DNA from: CANNDT01 sp945876205 | GTDB lineage: Bacteria; Acidobacteriota; Vicinamibacteria; Vicinamibacterales; UBA2999 | Direction of reading: 5' to 3' | NCBI GenBank assembly: GCA_947503365.1 | Contig: CANNDT010000015.1 | Coordinates: forward strand, 1-60,520 | Length of the DNA stretch: 60,520 nucleotides | Shown: piece after piece, positions 44,577 through 51,290 of the stretch | Position numbering within the stretch: the first letter of the stretch is position 1 | Layout of the letters: every line of letters begins with the position of its first letter | Made by a program: the position numbers and the translations under genes | The notes under the pieces: model-generated | Databases searched by the model: none | Told to the model about the DNA's origin: nothing | What the model saw: only the letters and a program-made list of their open reading frames with translations

Positions 44577-44796
44577 CCTGCGGCGTCGGGTGTCTCGCGG
44601 AGCGAGGTGGACTCGGTCGCCGGAGAACAGGTGCGGCAACGAAGGCTGGGACGTCACGACTCTCGGTGGGCGTGCCGAGCCGCCGAGTCGGAGCGAGATG
44701 CCCGGCGTCGTCAGGACGCGGTCTTACTCGGTCCGGCTCCAAGAAGGACACTAGGTACGACTGAGCGAGGTCTTTCGCGGACCGTGAAGGTCCGCG
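44577..44796 (-). repeat. Right long imperfect inverted repeat of island
   Basis: The reverse-oriented partner of 42688-42858. CCTGCGGCGTCGGGTGT at 44577-44593 is the exact complement of the inner end of the left arm. The outer stem CGCGGACC (44776-44783) / GGTCCGCG (44789-44796) matches the left terminator stem but has no T-tract on this strand. The arm is about 50 bases longer because it contains a decayed 28-bp hairpin repeat at 44730-44757. Confidence 0.75.
44730..44757. repeat. Decayed copy of the 28-bp hairpin repeat
   Basis: GGTCCGGCT at 44730-44738 and GGACACTA at 44746-44753 match the ends of the repeat at 4780-4807, but the second arm is degenerate. It lies inside the right inverted repeat. 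Confidence 0.45.
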
Positions 44797-44810
44797 CTGC
44801 AAGAAGAGAG

Positions 44811-44834
44811 GGCTCGGTGCCTCAGTGCCTCGGT
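44811..44834. repeat. Octamer tandem repeat, variant unit
   Basis: CTCGGTGC, CTCAGTGC and CTCGGTGT follow one another. The unit, GGTGCCTC, differs by one base from the GGTGGCTC octamer at 6034 and 19510. It lies 20 bases past the stop of the minus-strand membrane protein. Confidence 0.5.
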
Positions 44835-44853
44835 GTGCCGTAGGTTGTGAAGA

Positions 44854-46056
44854 CTACGCGAGCAGATATTCGCGGACTTCGGGGTCGCGGAAACGCCAGA
44901 GGACGTTGTCGATGAAGTAGTGATGGATGTTGATGAACAGCATCGCGGCGGTGAAGAAGAAGAACATCTGCCACGAGTTGTAGGTGCCGAGCACGTTGTC
45001 GACGGTGTTGGGCAGGAACTCGAAGAACAGCCAGCCGGCTAACACGGCGCCGACGATCACGGCGGTGGCCTGGACCTCGCGGTTGTGGACTTTCTTGAGG
45101 CGTGTGTCTTCCATCTTGTAGACGAACGCCAGGTACTGCAGCGAGTGAAAGAGCGGCGTCAGCAGGAAGTAGAACTCATACTGCCGCGTCTGCGGCAGCC
45201 ACCAGATGTAGAGCGCGACGAACGGCGCCAGCAGGTTCAGGCTGGGCACCTGTCTGCTGTCCCGGTAGTTGACGTAGAACACCTTGTAGACGACGAGCAG
45301 GAAGCCGGCGGCGACGGCCATGAGCGAGATCGGTCCGGCGATGTCGGGTAGATCGAGCGTGTGGTACCTGAAGTTCGAGAAGATGCTCTCCGATCCACTG
45401 ATGTTGCTGTAGACGAAGTTCATCCCCCAGATGCTGAGCAGCCCCCACTTGGTGAGATCGCGCTGCGGCTTCGTCATCGTGTAGCCGTCGAAATGCGCGT
45501 AGACCATCATGCAGCCGAAGACCTGCTTGGTGTAATGCCAGCCGACGGTGAAGATCATCAGGTTGAAGACGGCGGTGAAGAGCACGTCGCCGAGCCGCGG
45601 TCCCGCGACCACGCCCGCGTTCGCGCCCCACGGCGAGAGCGCGCTCTGGAGCGTCGCCACCATCGGCAGATTGCCAACCGGCACGGCGAAATAGAAGTAG
45701 GCGATCGCGAACGTCGCCGTCATCAGCAACGGCACGGCGATGAGCTGCCACCAGTTGCGGAAGATGAACCCGCGCCCGCGGCTGTACGCCAGCTTGTACG
45801 AAATCAGGAAGTGCGGGTAGTTGACGAGCAGCGAGAGCGAGGCGGTGGTGACCGTCAGGTTCTTGAAATGCTGATCGACGGCCCAGCTCGCCCTGAATCC
45901 CTGCACGGCGATCATCACCATCCATACGAGGATGCTCGCGCCGCCCAGCAGCCAGAAGTCGAGAAAGCGCGTCGTCAGTACGCGGCTCGGCGCCGTCGCG
46001 TCGCCGGCGCCGTCGAGGTGCAGGCGGGATCCGGAGGTGTTGACGACGCTGCTCAC
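44854..46056 (-). CDS. Multi-pass membrane protein of unknown function
   Basis: A 400-residue integral membrane protein with about nine to ten hydrophobic helices, starting at GTG 46056. Conserved-looking His-containing segments are NYPHFLISYK, VGWHYTKQVFGCMM, FHSLQYLAF and INIHHYFIDNVLWRFRDPEVREYL. Several histidines lie in or near helices, a pattern seen in membrane enzymes with a metal site, but no known family is assigned. The closing HHYFIDNVLWRFRDPEVR phrase recurs in uncharacterised proteins of several soil phyla, from memory. It is 62 bp downstream of the metallo-beta-lactamase-fold gene. Confidence 0.7.
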   Translation of the reverse strand: MSSVVNTSGSRLHLDGAGDATAPSRVLTTRFLDFWLLGGASILVWMVMIAVQGFRASWAVDQHFKNLTVTTASLSLLVNYPHFLISYKLAYSRGRGFIFRNWWQLIAVPLLMTATFAIAYFYFAVPVGNLPMVATLQSALSPWGANAGVVAGPRLGDVLFTAVFNLMIFTVGWHYTKQVFGCMMVYAHFDGYTMTKPQRDLTKWGLLSIWGMNFVYSNISGSESIFSNFRYHTLDLPDIAGPISLMAVAAGFLLVVYKVFYVNYRDSRQVPSLNLLAPFVALYIWWLPQTRQYEFYFLLTPLFHSLQYLAFVYKMEDTRLKKVHNREVQATAVIVGAVLAGWLFFEFLPNTVDNVLGTYNSWQMFFFFTAAMLFINIHHYFIDNVLWRFRDPEVREYLLA

Positions 46057-46118
46057 GGCAGAAGTCTAACAGGAGAGGCCCGGGCCGAGCCTTTCCGCCG
46101 GTCGCAGGCCCGCCTCGG

Positions 46119-47072
46119 CTACTTCGTCTCCTTGTAGATCAAGTCGACGTTGGCGCGTACGCGAACCGGGACCGGCGCGGCCTCGTATCCGGCGTACTTC
46201 GCCGGGGTCTTCCAGGCGCTCGCCGTTTCATCGACACTCTTGCCGGCCTTCTTCCCGTCCTGGACGGCCTTCACGAAGTCCTGGATGTAGGAAATGAACT
46301 CGCGCAGCTCGGCGCGGGTGGTCGTGGCGGCGTTGTGCCCGTTGACGATCTTCTCGACATTGGCCGAGTCGGCCCAGTTCGCCGCCTTCGTCAGCGTGGC
46401 GGCGTAGCCGATGCCGGTGCCGCCGTTGTTGGCGTCCATGCCGGGCAGGCCCTTGTTCGCGAACACGTCGGCCATGTGCAGCACGCGCGCCGACGGGAAG
46501 AAGACCATCGCGTCGCCGTTGGTATGCGCCGGCCCGAAGTAATAGAGATCGATCCGATCGGCGCCGGCGCCGATCGTCAGCTTGTCCTTGAACGTCCGCT
46601 TCGGAAGGTTGTGCCCCTGGTGCGCCGCGAAGATGTTCGGGGCCGGGCCGCCGGCTGGCGGCGCGGTGAACGACGGCGGCCGCATCGCCGCCATGTTGGC
46701 CTTGGTGTTTTCGTGGGAGACGACGTCCACGGTGGCGGGGAACTCGACGTTGCCGCTCACGTGATCGCCATGCGTGTGCGTGTTGATGATCATCGTCACC
46801 GGCTTGTTGGTGATCGTCTTGATCTTCTCGAGCAGCGGCTGGCCCCAGCCGGGGTTCTTGGTGTCGACCACCGTGACGCCGTTCGCCGTGATGAAGACCG
46901 ACGTGTTGCCGCCGCCGCCGTTGGTCAGCGCCTTGAGGACGTAGAGGTTGTCGGTCAGCTTCTCGACCTCGAGGCCGGCCGCCGAAGGTGCCGGGGGCTG
47001 TTGCAATGCCGCCACGGTCAGGGAAAGGGCACCGAATACCAGCAGGGCGCCCAGGACGATCTGTCTCCTCAT
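46119..47072 (-). CDS. Exported metallo-beta-lactamase-fold hydrolase
   Basis: A 317-residue exported protein, signal peptide GALLVFGALSLTVAAL. The metal motif is intact: INTHTHGDH with His99, His101, Asp103 and His104, then a later His in GPAHTNGDAMVFF and a KIVNGHN segment. It is a class-B-fold enzyme, but length and context do not indicate a beta-lactamase; the substrate is unknown. GGAGG precedes ATG 47072. It contrasts with the degenerate homologue at 37814. It is divergent from the PHP gene with 126 bp between the starts. Confidence 0.85.
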   Translation of the reverse strand: MRRQIVLGALLVFGALSLTVAALQQPPAPSAAGLEVEKLTDNLYVLKALTNGGGGNTSVFITANGVTVVDTKNPGWGQPLLEKIKTITNKPVTMIINTHTHGDHVSGNVEFPATVDVVSHENTKANMAAMRPPSFTAPPAGGPAPNIFAAHQGHNLPKRTFKDKLTIGAGADRIDLYYFGPAHTNGDAMVFFPSARVLHMADVFANKGLPGMDANNGGTGIGYAATLTKAANWADSANVEKIVNGHNAATTTRAELREFISYIQDFVKAVQDGKKAGKSVDETASAWKTPAKYAGYEAAPVPVRVRANVDLIYKETK

Positions 47073-47198
47073 TCACGGCCTCCGTCGAAAAAAGACGGGG
47101 AATCATACCGTTTTCCCCCGTCCGAGGCCCACTAAATGGAAGAAAGAGGTCCGGTGGGGCTTGAAATGGGCGGCAGGAGTTGTGAATATGGTTCAGGC

Positions 47199-47903
47199 AT
47201 GCTGAAGGTCGAGCTCCACAGCCATACCGCGGACGACCCGCTAGACCGCATTTCCTACACCACACGCGACTTAATCGACCGCGCTGCCGCCCTGGGGTAC
47301 GACGCCCTGGCGGTCACGCTGCACGATCGCCAGTTGGATTTACGGCCGCTCGAGAGCTACGCGATCGAGCGCGGCATCGTGCTCATCCCGGGCATCGAAC
47401 GCACCGTGGAGGGCCGGCATGTCCTGTTGCTGAATTTCGAGCAGGGCGCCGAGGACGTCGAGACCTTCGAAGACCTGCGGACGCTGAAGCAGGAGCGGTC
47501 GGGACTCGTGGTCGCGCCGCACCCGTTCTTTCCCGCGGGGATGTCGCTGCGTGGCCGCATGAACCAGTATCCCGAGCTTTTCGACGCGGTCGAATGCAAC
47601 GCGATGTACACCTCGACGCTCAACTTCAACCGGCTGGCCGAACGCTGGGCGGCCCGTCACGGGAAGCCGATGGTCGGCAACGGCGACGTTCACCGGATGG
47701 AGCAGTTCGGGTCGACCTATTCGCTGGTCGACGCTCAACCCAACGCCTCGGCGATCTGCGCCGCCATCGCCGCCGGACGCGTCACGGTGGTCAGCCAGCC
47801 GATTTCGTGGGCGACCGCCGTCGGCGTGATGGGAAGCCTGTACTGGACGAAGTACGTCGGCGGCGAGTCGCGCGCGGCCCAGCCGTCGCACGTTACCGCC
47901 TGA
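47199..47903 (+). CDS. PHP-domain phosphoesterase
   Basis: A 234-residue protein of the PHP family of metal-dependent phosphoesterases. ATG 47199 starts immediately before the first metal motif, LKVELHSHTADD (His-x-His). Further ligands are in VTLHDRQ, PGIERTVEGRHVLLL, VVAPHPFF, AVECNAMY and VGNGDVHRM. This order fits stand-alone PHP enzymes. No polymerase or histidinol-phosphatase features are present, and the substrate is unknown. The stop codon is inside a perfect hairpin, 47896-47912. It is likely co-transcribed with the threonine ammonia-lyase gene 38 bp downstream. Confidence 0.82.
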   Translation: MLKVELHSHTADDPLDRISYTTRDLIDRAAALGYDALAVTLHDRQLDLRPLESYAIERGIVLIPGIERTVEGRHVLLLNFEQGAEDVETFEDLRTLKQERSGLVVAPHPFFPAGMSLRGRMNQYPELFDAVECNAMYTSTLNFNRLAERWAARHGKPMVGNGDVHRMEQFGSTYSLVDAQPNASAICAAIAAGRVTVVSQPISWATAVGVMGSLYWTKYVGGESRAAQPSHVTA

Positions 47904-47940
47904 TACAGGCGGCAACTTGGGCTAACCTTTCTCTTAGCCC
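47896..47940 (+). promoter_or_regulatory. Two hairpins between PHP gene and ilvA
   Basis: CCGCCTG (47896-47902) / CAGGCGG (47906-47912) is a perfect 7-bp stem across the PHP stop codon. GGGCTAA (47919-47925) / TTAGCCC (47934-47940) is a second perfect stem ending one base before the ilvA start at 47942. No Shine-Dalgarno site is visible there, so the second stem may control ilvA translation. Function is inferred only. Confidence 0.5.
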
Positions 47941-47941
47941 C

Positions 47942-49474
47942 ATGCCCGTGACCGCCCCCCTCTCGCTGACGCAGTTGCTGCACGCGATTCTCACGAGCCG
48001 CGTCTACGACGTCGCGCGCGAGACGCCGCTCGATCGGGCGCCGATCCTCTCGCGCCGTCTCGGCAACTATGTCCTGCTCAAGCGCGAAGACCTGCAGCCG
48101 GTCTTCAGCTTCAAGCTGCGCGGCGCCTACAACAAGATCGCGCACCTCACCCTGGAAGAACGCCACCGCGGCGTCATCACCGCCAGCGCCGGCAACCATT
48201 CACAGGGCGTCGCGTTTTCGGCGCGCAAGCTCGGATTGCGCGCGGTCATCGTGATGCCGCAGACGACGCCGTCGATCAAGGTGGACGCGGTGAAGGGGAT
48301 GGGCGCCGAGGTGGTGCTCGCGGGCGACAGCTACGCCGACGCGAAGGCGCATTGCGACACGCTCGCGGCGGAGAACGGGATGACGTTCATTCATCCGTTC
48401 GACGATCCGCTGGTGATCGCCGGCCAGGGGACGATCGGCGCCGAGATCCTCCGGCACAGCCAGGACCTGCTGTCGGCGGTGTTCGTGCCGATCGGTGGCG
48501 GCGGCCTGATTGCCGGCATTGCCGGCTACATCAAGATGCTGCGGCCGGACGTGAAGGTGATTGGCGTCGAGCCGTTCGAGGCCGACGCGATGTACCAGTC
48601 GGTCGCCGCCGGCCGGCGCGTGCGCCTCGACCACGTCGGCATCTTCGCGGACGGCGTCGCGGTGCGCGAAGTCGGCGAGATCACCTTCCCGATCGTGCAG
48701 GAGACGGTGGACGAGATCATCCGCGTCTCCAACGACGAGATCTGTGCGGCGATCAAGGACATCTTCGACGAGACGCGGACGGTGATGGAGCCGGCCGGCG
48801 CGCTGGCGACCGCGGGGTTGAAGGCCTGGGTCGCACGCGAAGGCGTGCGCGGCCAGTCGCTGGTCGCCGTGCTGAGTGGCGCCAACATGAATTTCGACCG
48901 GCTGCGCTTCGTGGCCGAGCGCGCCGAGGTGGGCGAAGCGCGCGAAGCGCTGCTGGCGGTCACCATTCCCGAGCGCCCCGGCGCTTTTCGCGAGTTCTGC
49001 GCGGCGATCGGCCGCCGCGTGGTCACGGAGTTCAACTATCGATTGAGCGATCGCCGCCAGGCGCATATCTTCGTCGGCATCGCGACGCGGTCGCGGAACG
49101 ATGCCACGGCGCTGGCCGCAGAGTTGAACGCGGGCGGATACGAGACGGCCGATCTCACCGACAACGAGATGGCGAAGCTGCACGTGCGCCACATGGTCGG
49201 GGGACATGCCCCCGACGTGCGCCACGAGCGGCTCTGCCGGTTCGAGTTTCCCGAGCGGCCCGGTGCGCTGACCGATTTTCTCGACAAGCTTGGTGGACGC
49301 TGGAACATCAGCCTGTTCCACTACCGCAACCACGGCGCCGACTTCGGGCGCGTGCTCGCAGGCTTCGAGGTCGAAGACGCCGACCTGCCGGCGTTCCGCG
49401 ATTTTCTCGAGGGACTCGGTTACCCGTACACGACCGAATACGACAATCCCGCGTACAGATTCTTCCTCGGATAA
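47942..49474 (+). CDS. ilvA: Threonine ammonia-lyase, biosynthetic long form
   Basis: A 510-residue PLP enzyme that converts threonine to 2-oxobutanoate, the first step of isoleucine synthesis. The PLP lysine is Lys58 in VFSFKLRGAYNKI; SAGNHSQGVAFSA and the PIGGGGLIAGIAGY phosphate loop follow. Two ACT-like regulatory modules are at the C-terminus: AVTIPERPGAFREFCAAIG and CRFEFPERPGALTDFLDKLG. Length matches E. coli IlvA (514), and the paired modules suggest feedback control by isoleucine. It is followed 15 bp later by tadA. Confidence 0.93.
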   Translation: MPVTAPLSLTQLLHAILTSRVYDVARETPLDRAPILSRRLGNYVLLKREDLQPVFSFKLRGAYNKIAHLTLEERHRGVITASAGNHSQGVAFSARKLGLRAVIVMPQTTPSIKVDAVKGMGAEVVLAGDSYADAKAHCDTLAAENGMTFIHPFDDPLVIAGQGTIGAEILRHSQDLLSAVFVPIGGGGLIAGIAGYIKMLRPDVKVIGVEPFEADAMYQSVAAGRRVRLDHVGIFADGVAVREVGEITFPIVQETVDEIIRVSNDEICAAIKDIFDETRTVMEPAGALATAGLKAWVAREGVRGQSLVAVLSGANMNFDRLRFVAERAEVGEAREALLAVTIPERPGAFREFCAAIGRRVVTEFNYRLSDRRQAHIFVGIATRSRNDATALAAELNAGGYETADLTDNEMAKLHVRHMVGGHAPDVRHERLCRFEFPERPGALTDFLDKLGGRWNISLFHYRNHGADFGRVLAGFEVEDADLPAFRDFLEGLGYPYTTEYDNPAYRFFLG

Positions 49475-49489
49475 ATACTCACCCACGCG

Positions 49490-49945
49490 ATGTCGCACGA
49501 GTCGTTCATGGAGGCGGCGATCGACCAGGCGCGCCGCGGACTCGCCTCGGGCGAAGTGCCGATCGGCGCGGTGCTGGTGATAGGCGGCGAGATCATCGCG
49601 CGCGCCTACAACCGGCCGATTACCTCCGTCGACCCAACCGCGCACGCCGAAGTCGTCCTGCTGCGCGCCGCAGCGAAAGCGACCGGCAACTACCGGTTAA
49701 CCGATGCCACGGTCTACGTGACGCTCGAGCCGTGCCTGATGTGCGTCGGGGCGCTGGTGCACGCGCGCGTGAAAGAGGTCGTCTACGGCGCGGTCGAGCC
49801 GAAGACGGGAGCGCTGGTGTCGTCGATGCGAGCGCTGGAGACGCCCGGGCTGAATCATCGCTTCGCGGTGACCGGCGGCGTGCTCGAGGAGCAGTGCCGA
49901 GGGCTGGTGCAGGAATTCTTTCGCGCCAAGCGACAGCGTACGTAG
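49490..49945 (+). CDS. tadA: tRNA adenosine-34 deaminase
   Basis: A 151-residue zinc deaminase that converts adenosine to inosine at the tRNA wobble position. Zinc and catalytic residues are seen: HAE at 52-54 and PCLMC with Cys82 and Cys85, plus EVPIGAVLV near residue 22. Length is normal. It starts 15 bp after ilvA, probably in the same transcript, although no clear ribosome binding site precedes ATG 49490. It ends before the second copy of the 28-bp hairpin repeat, which separates it from larA. Confidence 0.93.
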   Translation: MSHESFMEAAIDQARRGLASGEVPIGAVLVIGGEIIARAYNRPITSVDPTAHAEVVLLRAAAKATGNYRLTDATVYVTLEPCLMCVGALVHARVKEVVYGAVEPKTGALVSSMRALETPGLNHRFAVTGGVLEEQCRGLVQEFFRAKRQRT

Positions 49946-49953
49946 TGTGTACC

Positions 49954-49981
49954 GTAGGTAGTGTCCGGCGTTAGCCGGACC
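49954..49981. repeat. Dispersed 28-bp hairpin repeat (copy 2, reverse orientation)
   Basis: GTAGGTAGTGTCCGGCGTTAGCCGGACC is the reverse-orientation copy of the element at 4780-4807, with 26 of 28 positions identical. It lies 8 bases past the tadA stop and 12 bases from the larA stop, so between convergent genes as in the first copy. It probably acts as a bidirectional terminator. Confidence 0.75.
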
Positions 49982-49992
49982 GTGATCTAGGT

Positions 49993-51258
49993 CTAGGCAA
50001 CGTACGGAATGGTCTGAGGGCCTTGCGGCAACACGCACAGCGTCGCCCCGGGCCCGGCCTTCTCGAGCGCGTCCTTCACCGCCGTCGACACATCGTCAAT
50101 CGGCGCGAAGTGGGCCTGCCGGAGATCCTCCGGGCCGAGTCCGCTCGTCTTGATCAGCACGCGCGCCTTCATCAGGATCTGCGCCTGGATCTGCACCTGC
50201 CACTGGTCGGGCGCCGAGTAGCCGGGCGCGCAGATCATTTCCAGCAGTCCCTGCGGATCCGGCCGCGACGCGAGCACCTCGCCGTAGCTGCCGTGATTGG
50301 GCAGGCCGTCGCGGCACTCGGCGGCGCAGACGATCGTGCCGCCTGGCTTGACGATCTTCGCGGCGGCCGACATCCCCTTCACCGCCTGATACAGGTTCTG
50401 ATCCAGCGGGTATCCGGAGTTGCTGGTCAAGACGACGTCGAACGCCGCGGGCACGGCGCGCATCGCCGTGTCCGTCGCAGAGGCGCAGGCGAGGCGATGC
50501 TCCTCGAGCAGATCTCCCGCGAACACCTTGGTGATCTTCTGGTCGCGGTTCAGCGTGACGTCGATCGAGAACGTCACCGGCACCATCCGCGCGATCTCCC
50601 GCACGTCGTCGTGAATCGGATTCCCCTCGGTGATGCCCCAGGTGGCGTTGGGGTGGCCGATGCGCCGCGCGTCGTGCAGCGTCATCACCGTCTCGAGCGC
50701 GGCCAGGCCCGGCGCCACCATCTTCGGTCCGCCGCTGAAGCCCGCGAAGAAGTGCGGTTCGACAAAGCCGGTCGTGATGCGCACGTCGGCTTTCAGCCAT
50801 TCGCGATTGAGCAGGACGCGGACGCCGGTGCTGGTCGTGCCGACGTGTTCGAGCACCGACCCGTCGCGGCTGTTGTGGTTGATGACCCGGCACTTCGAGA
50901 CGATCTCGGGGCCGAGCATCCGCTCGAGTTCTTCGGCGGTGTTGACGCGGTGGGTGCCGGTGGCGATCAGGACGGTGACGTCCTCCATGCGCACGCCGGG
51001 CAGCTCCGCAAAGAGCGCCTCCAGCGTGTCGCGGCGAGGCTGTGCGCGCGTGATGTCGCAGACCGAGATCGCGATCGTCTGGCCGGGGCGCACCAGGTCC
51101 CGCACCGGGGGCCGGCCGATGGGCGCGCGCATCGCTTCGCGCAACGCCGCGTGCGCGTCAGGCACCGGCGCCCGGTAGACCGGCTCGATAATCGTCAGCC
51201 GTTGGTCGGGCAGGTCGACGTCCAGCCCCTCGGTTCCATAATCCAGTCGCAGTTTCAC
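49993..51258 (-). CDS. larA: Nickel-dependent lactate racemase
   Basis: A 421-residue LarA protein that interconverts D- and L-lactate or a related 2-hydroxyacid, using a nickel-pincer (NPN) cofactor. Key motifs are VLIATGTHRVN (His103), VINHNSRDG and GFVEPHFFAGFSGGPKMVAPG with His169 and Lys179. The ten-residue His-Lys spacing equals that of the characterised enzyme, whose Lys binds the cofactor. The larB, larC and larE genes that build the cofactor are absent from the window and must lie elsewhere if LarA is active. It is divergent from lactate permease with only 32 bp between the starts. Confidence 0.9.
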   Translation of the reverse strand: MKLRLDYGTEGLDVDLPDQRLTIIEPVYRAPVPDAHAALREAMRAPIGRPPVRDLVRPGQTIAISVCDITRAQPRRDTLEALFAELPGVRMEDVTVLIATGTHRVNTAEELERMLGPEIVSKCRVINHNSRDGSVLEHVGTTSTGVRVLLNREWLKADVRITTGFVEPHFFAGFSGGPKMVAPGLAALETVMTLHDARRIGHPNATWGITEGNPIHDDVREIARMVPVTFSIDVTLNRDQKITKVFAGDLLEEHRLACASATDTAMRAVPAAFDVVLTSNSGYPLDQNLYQAVKGMSAAAKIVKPGGTIVCAAECRDGLPNHGSYGEVLASRPDPQGLLEMICAPGYSAPDQWQVQIQAQILMKARVLIKTSGLGPEDLRQAHFAPIDDVSTAVKDALEKAGPGATLCVLPQGPQTIPYVA

Positions 51259-51290
51259 GGCACCGGAGTGTACTATCCCGCCCTGCGACC

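Larger units (their letters stand above)
42688..44796. mobile_element. Putative gene island bounded by inverted repeats, no transposase
   Basis: About 2.1 kb lies between the two inverted arms. It is visibly less GC-rich than its surroundings (parts near 52-60% against roughly 65%) and uses more A/T-ending codons. It carries two overlapping unknown genes on the plus strand and a possible fragment on the minus strand. No transposase, integrase or target-site duplication was found. It could be a non-autonomous mobile unit. Alternatively, the same extragenic element may sit at the 3' ends of two converging genes. Confidence 0.4.
43948..44853. other. Gene-poor stretch in and after island
   Basis: No convincing complete gene is visible in these 906 bases; short frames on both strands have no family signal. 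44324-44576 may be a gene fragment on the minus strand, 44577-44796 is the right inverted repeat, 44730-44757 a decayed copy of the 28-bp hairpin repeat, and 44811-44834 octamer repeats. Confidence 0.5.

Noticed and set aside
42688..44796. Integron cassette with attC sites
   Set aside because: The arms are inverted, not direct; no RYYYAAC/GTTRRRY core pair could be placed, and no integrase is present.
42599..44853. tRNA or other structured RNA gene in the gap
   Set aside because: No acceptor, anticodon and T-arm pattern was found; the stems seen are explained by the terminator and inverted repeats.
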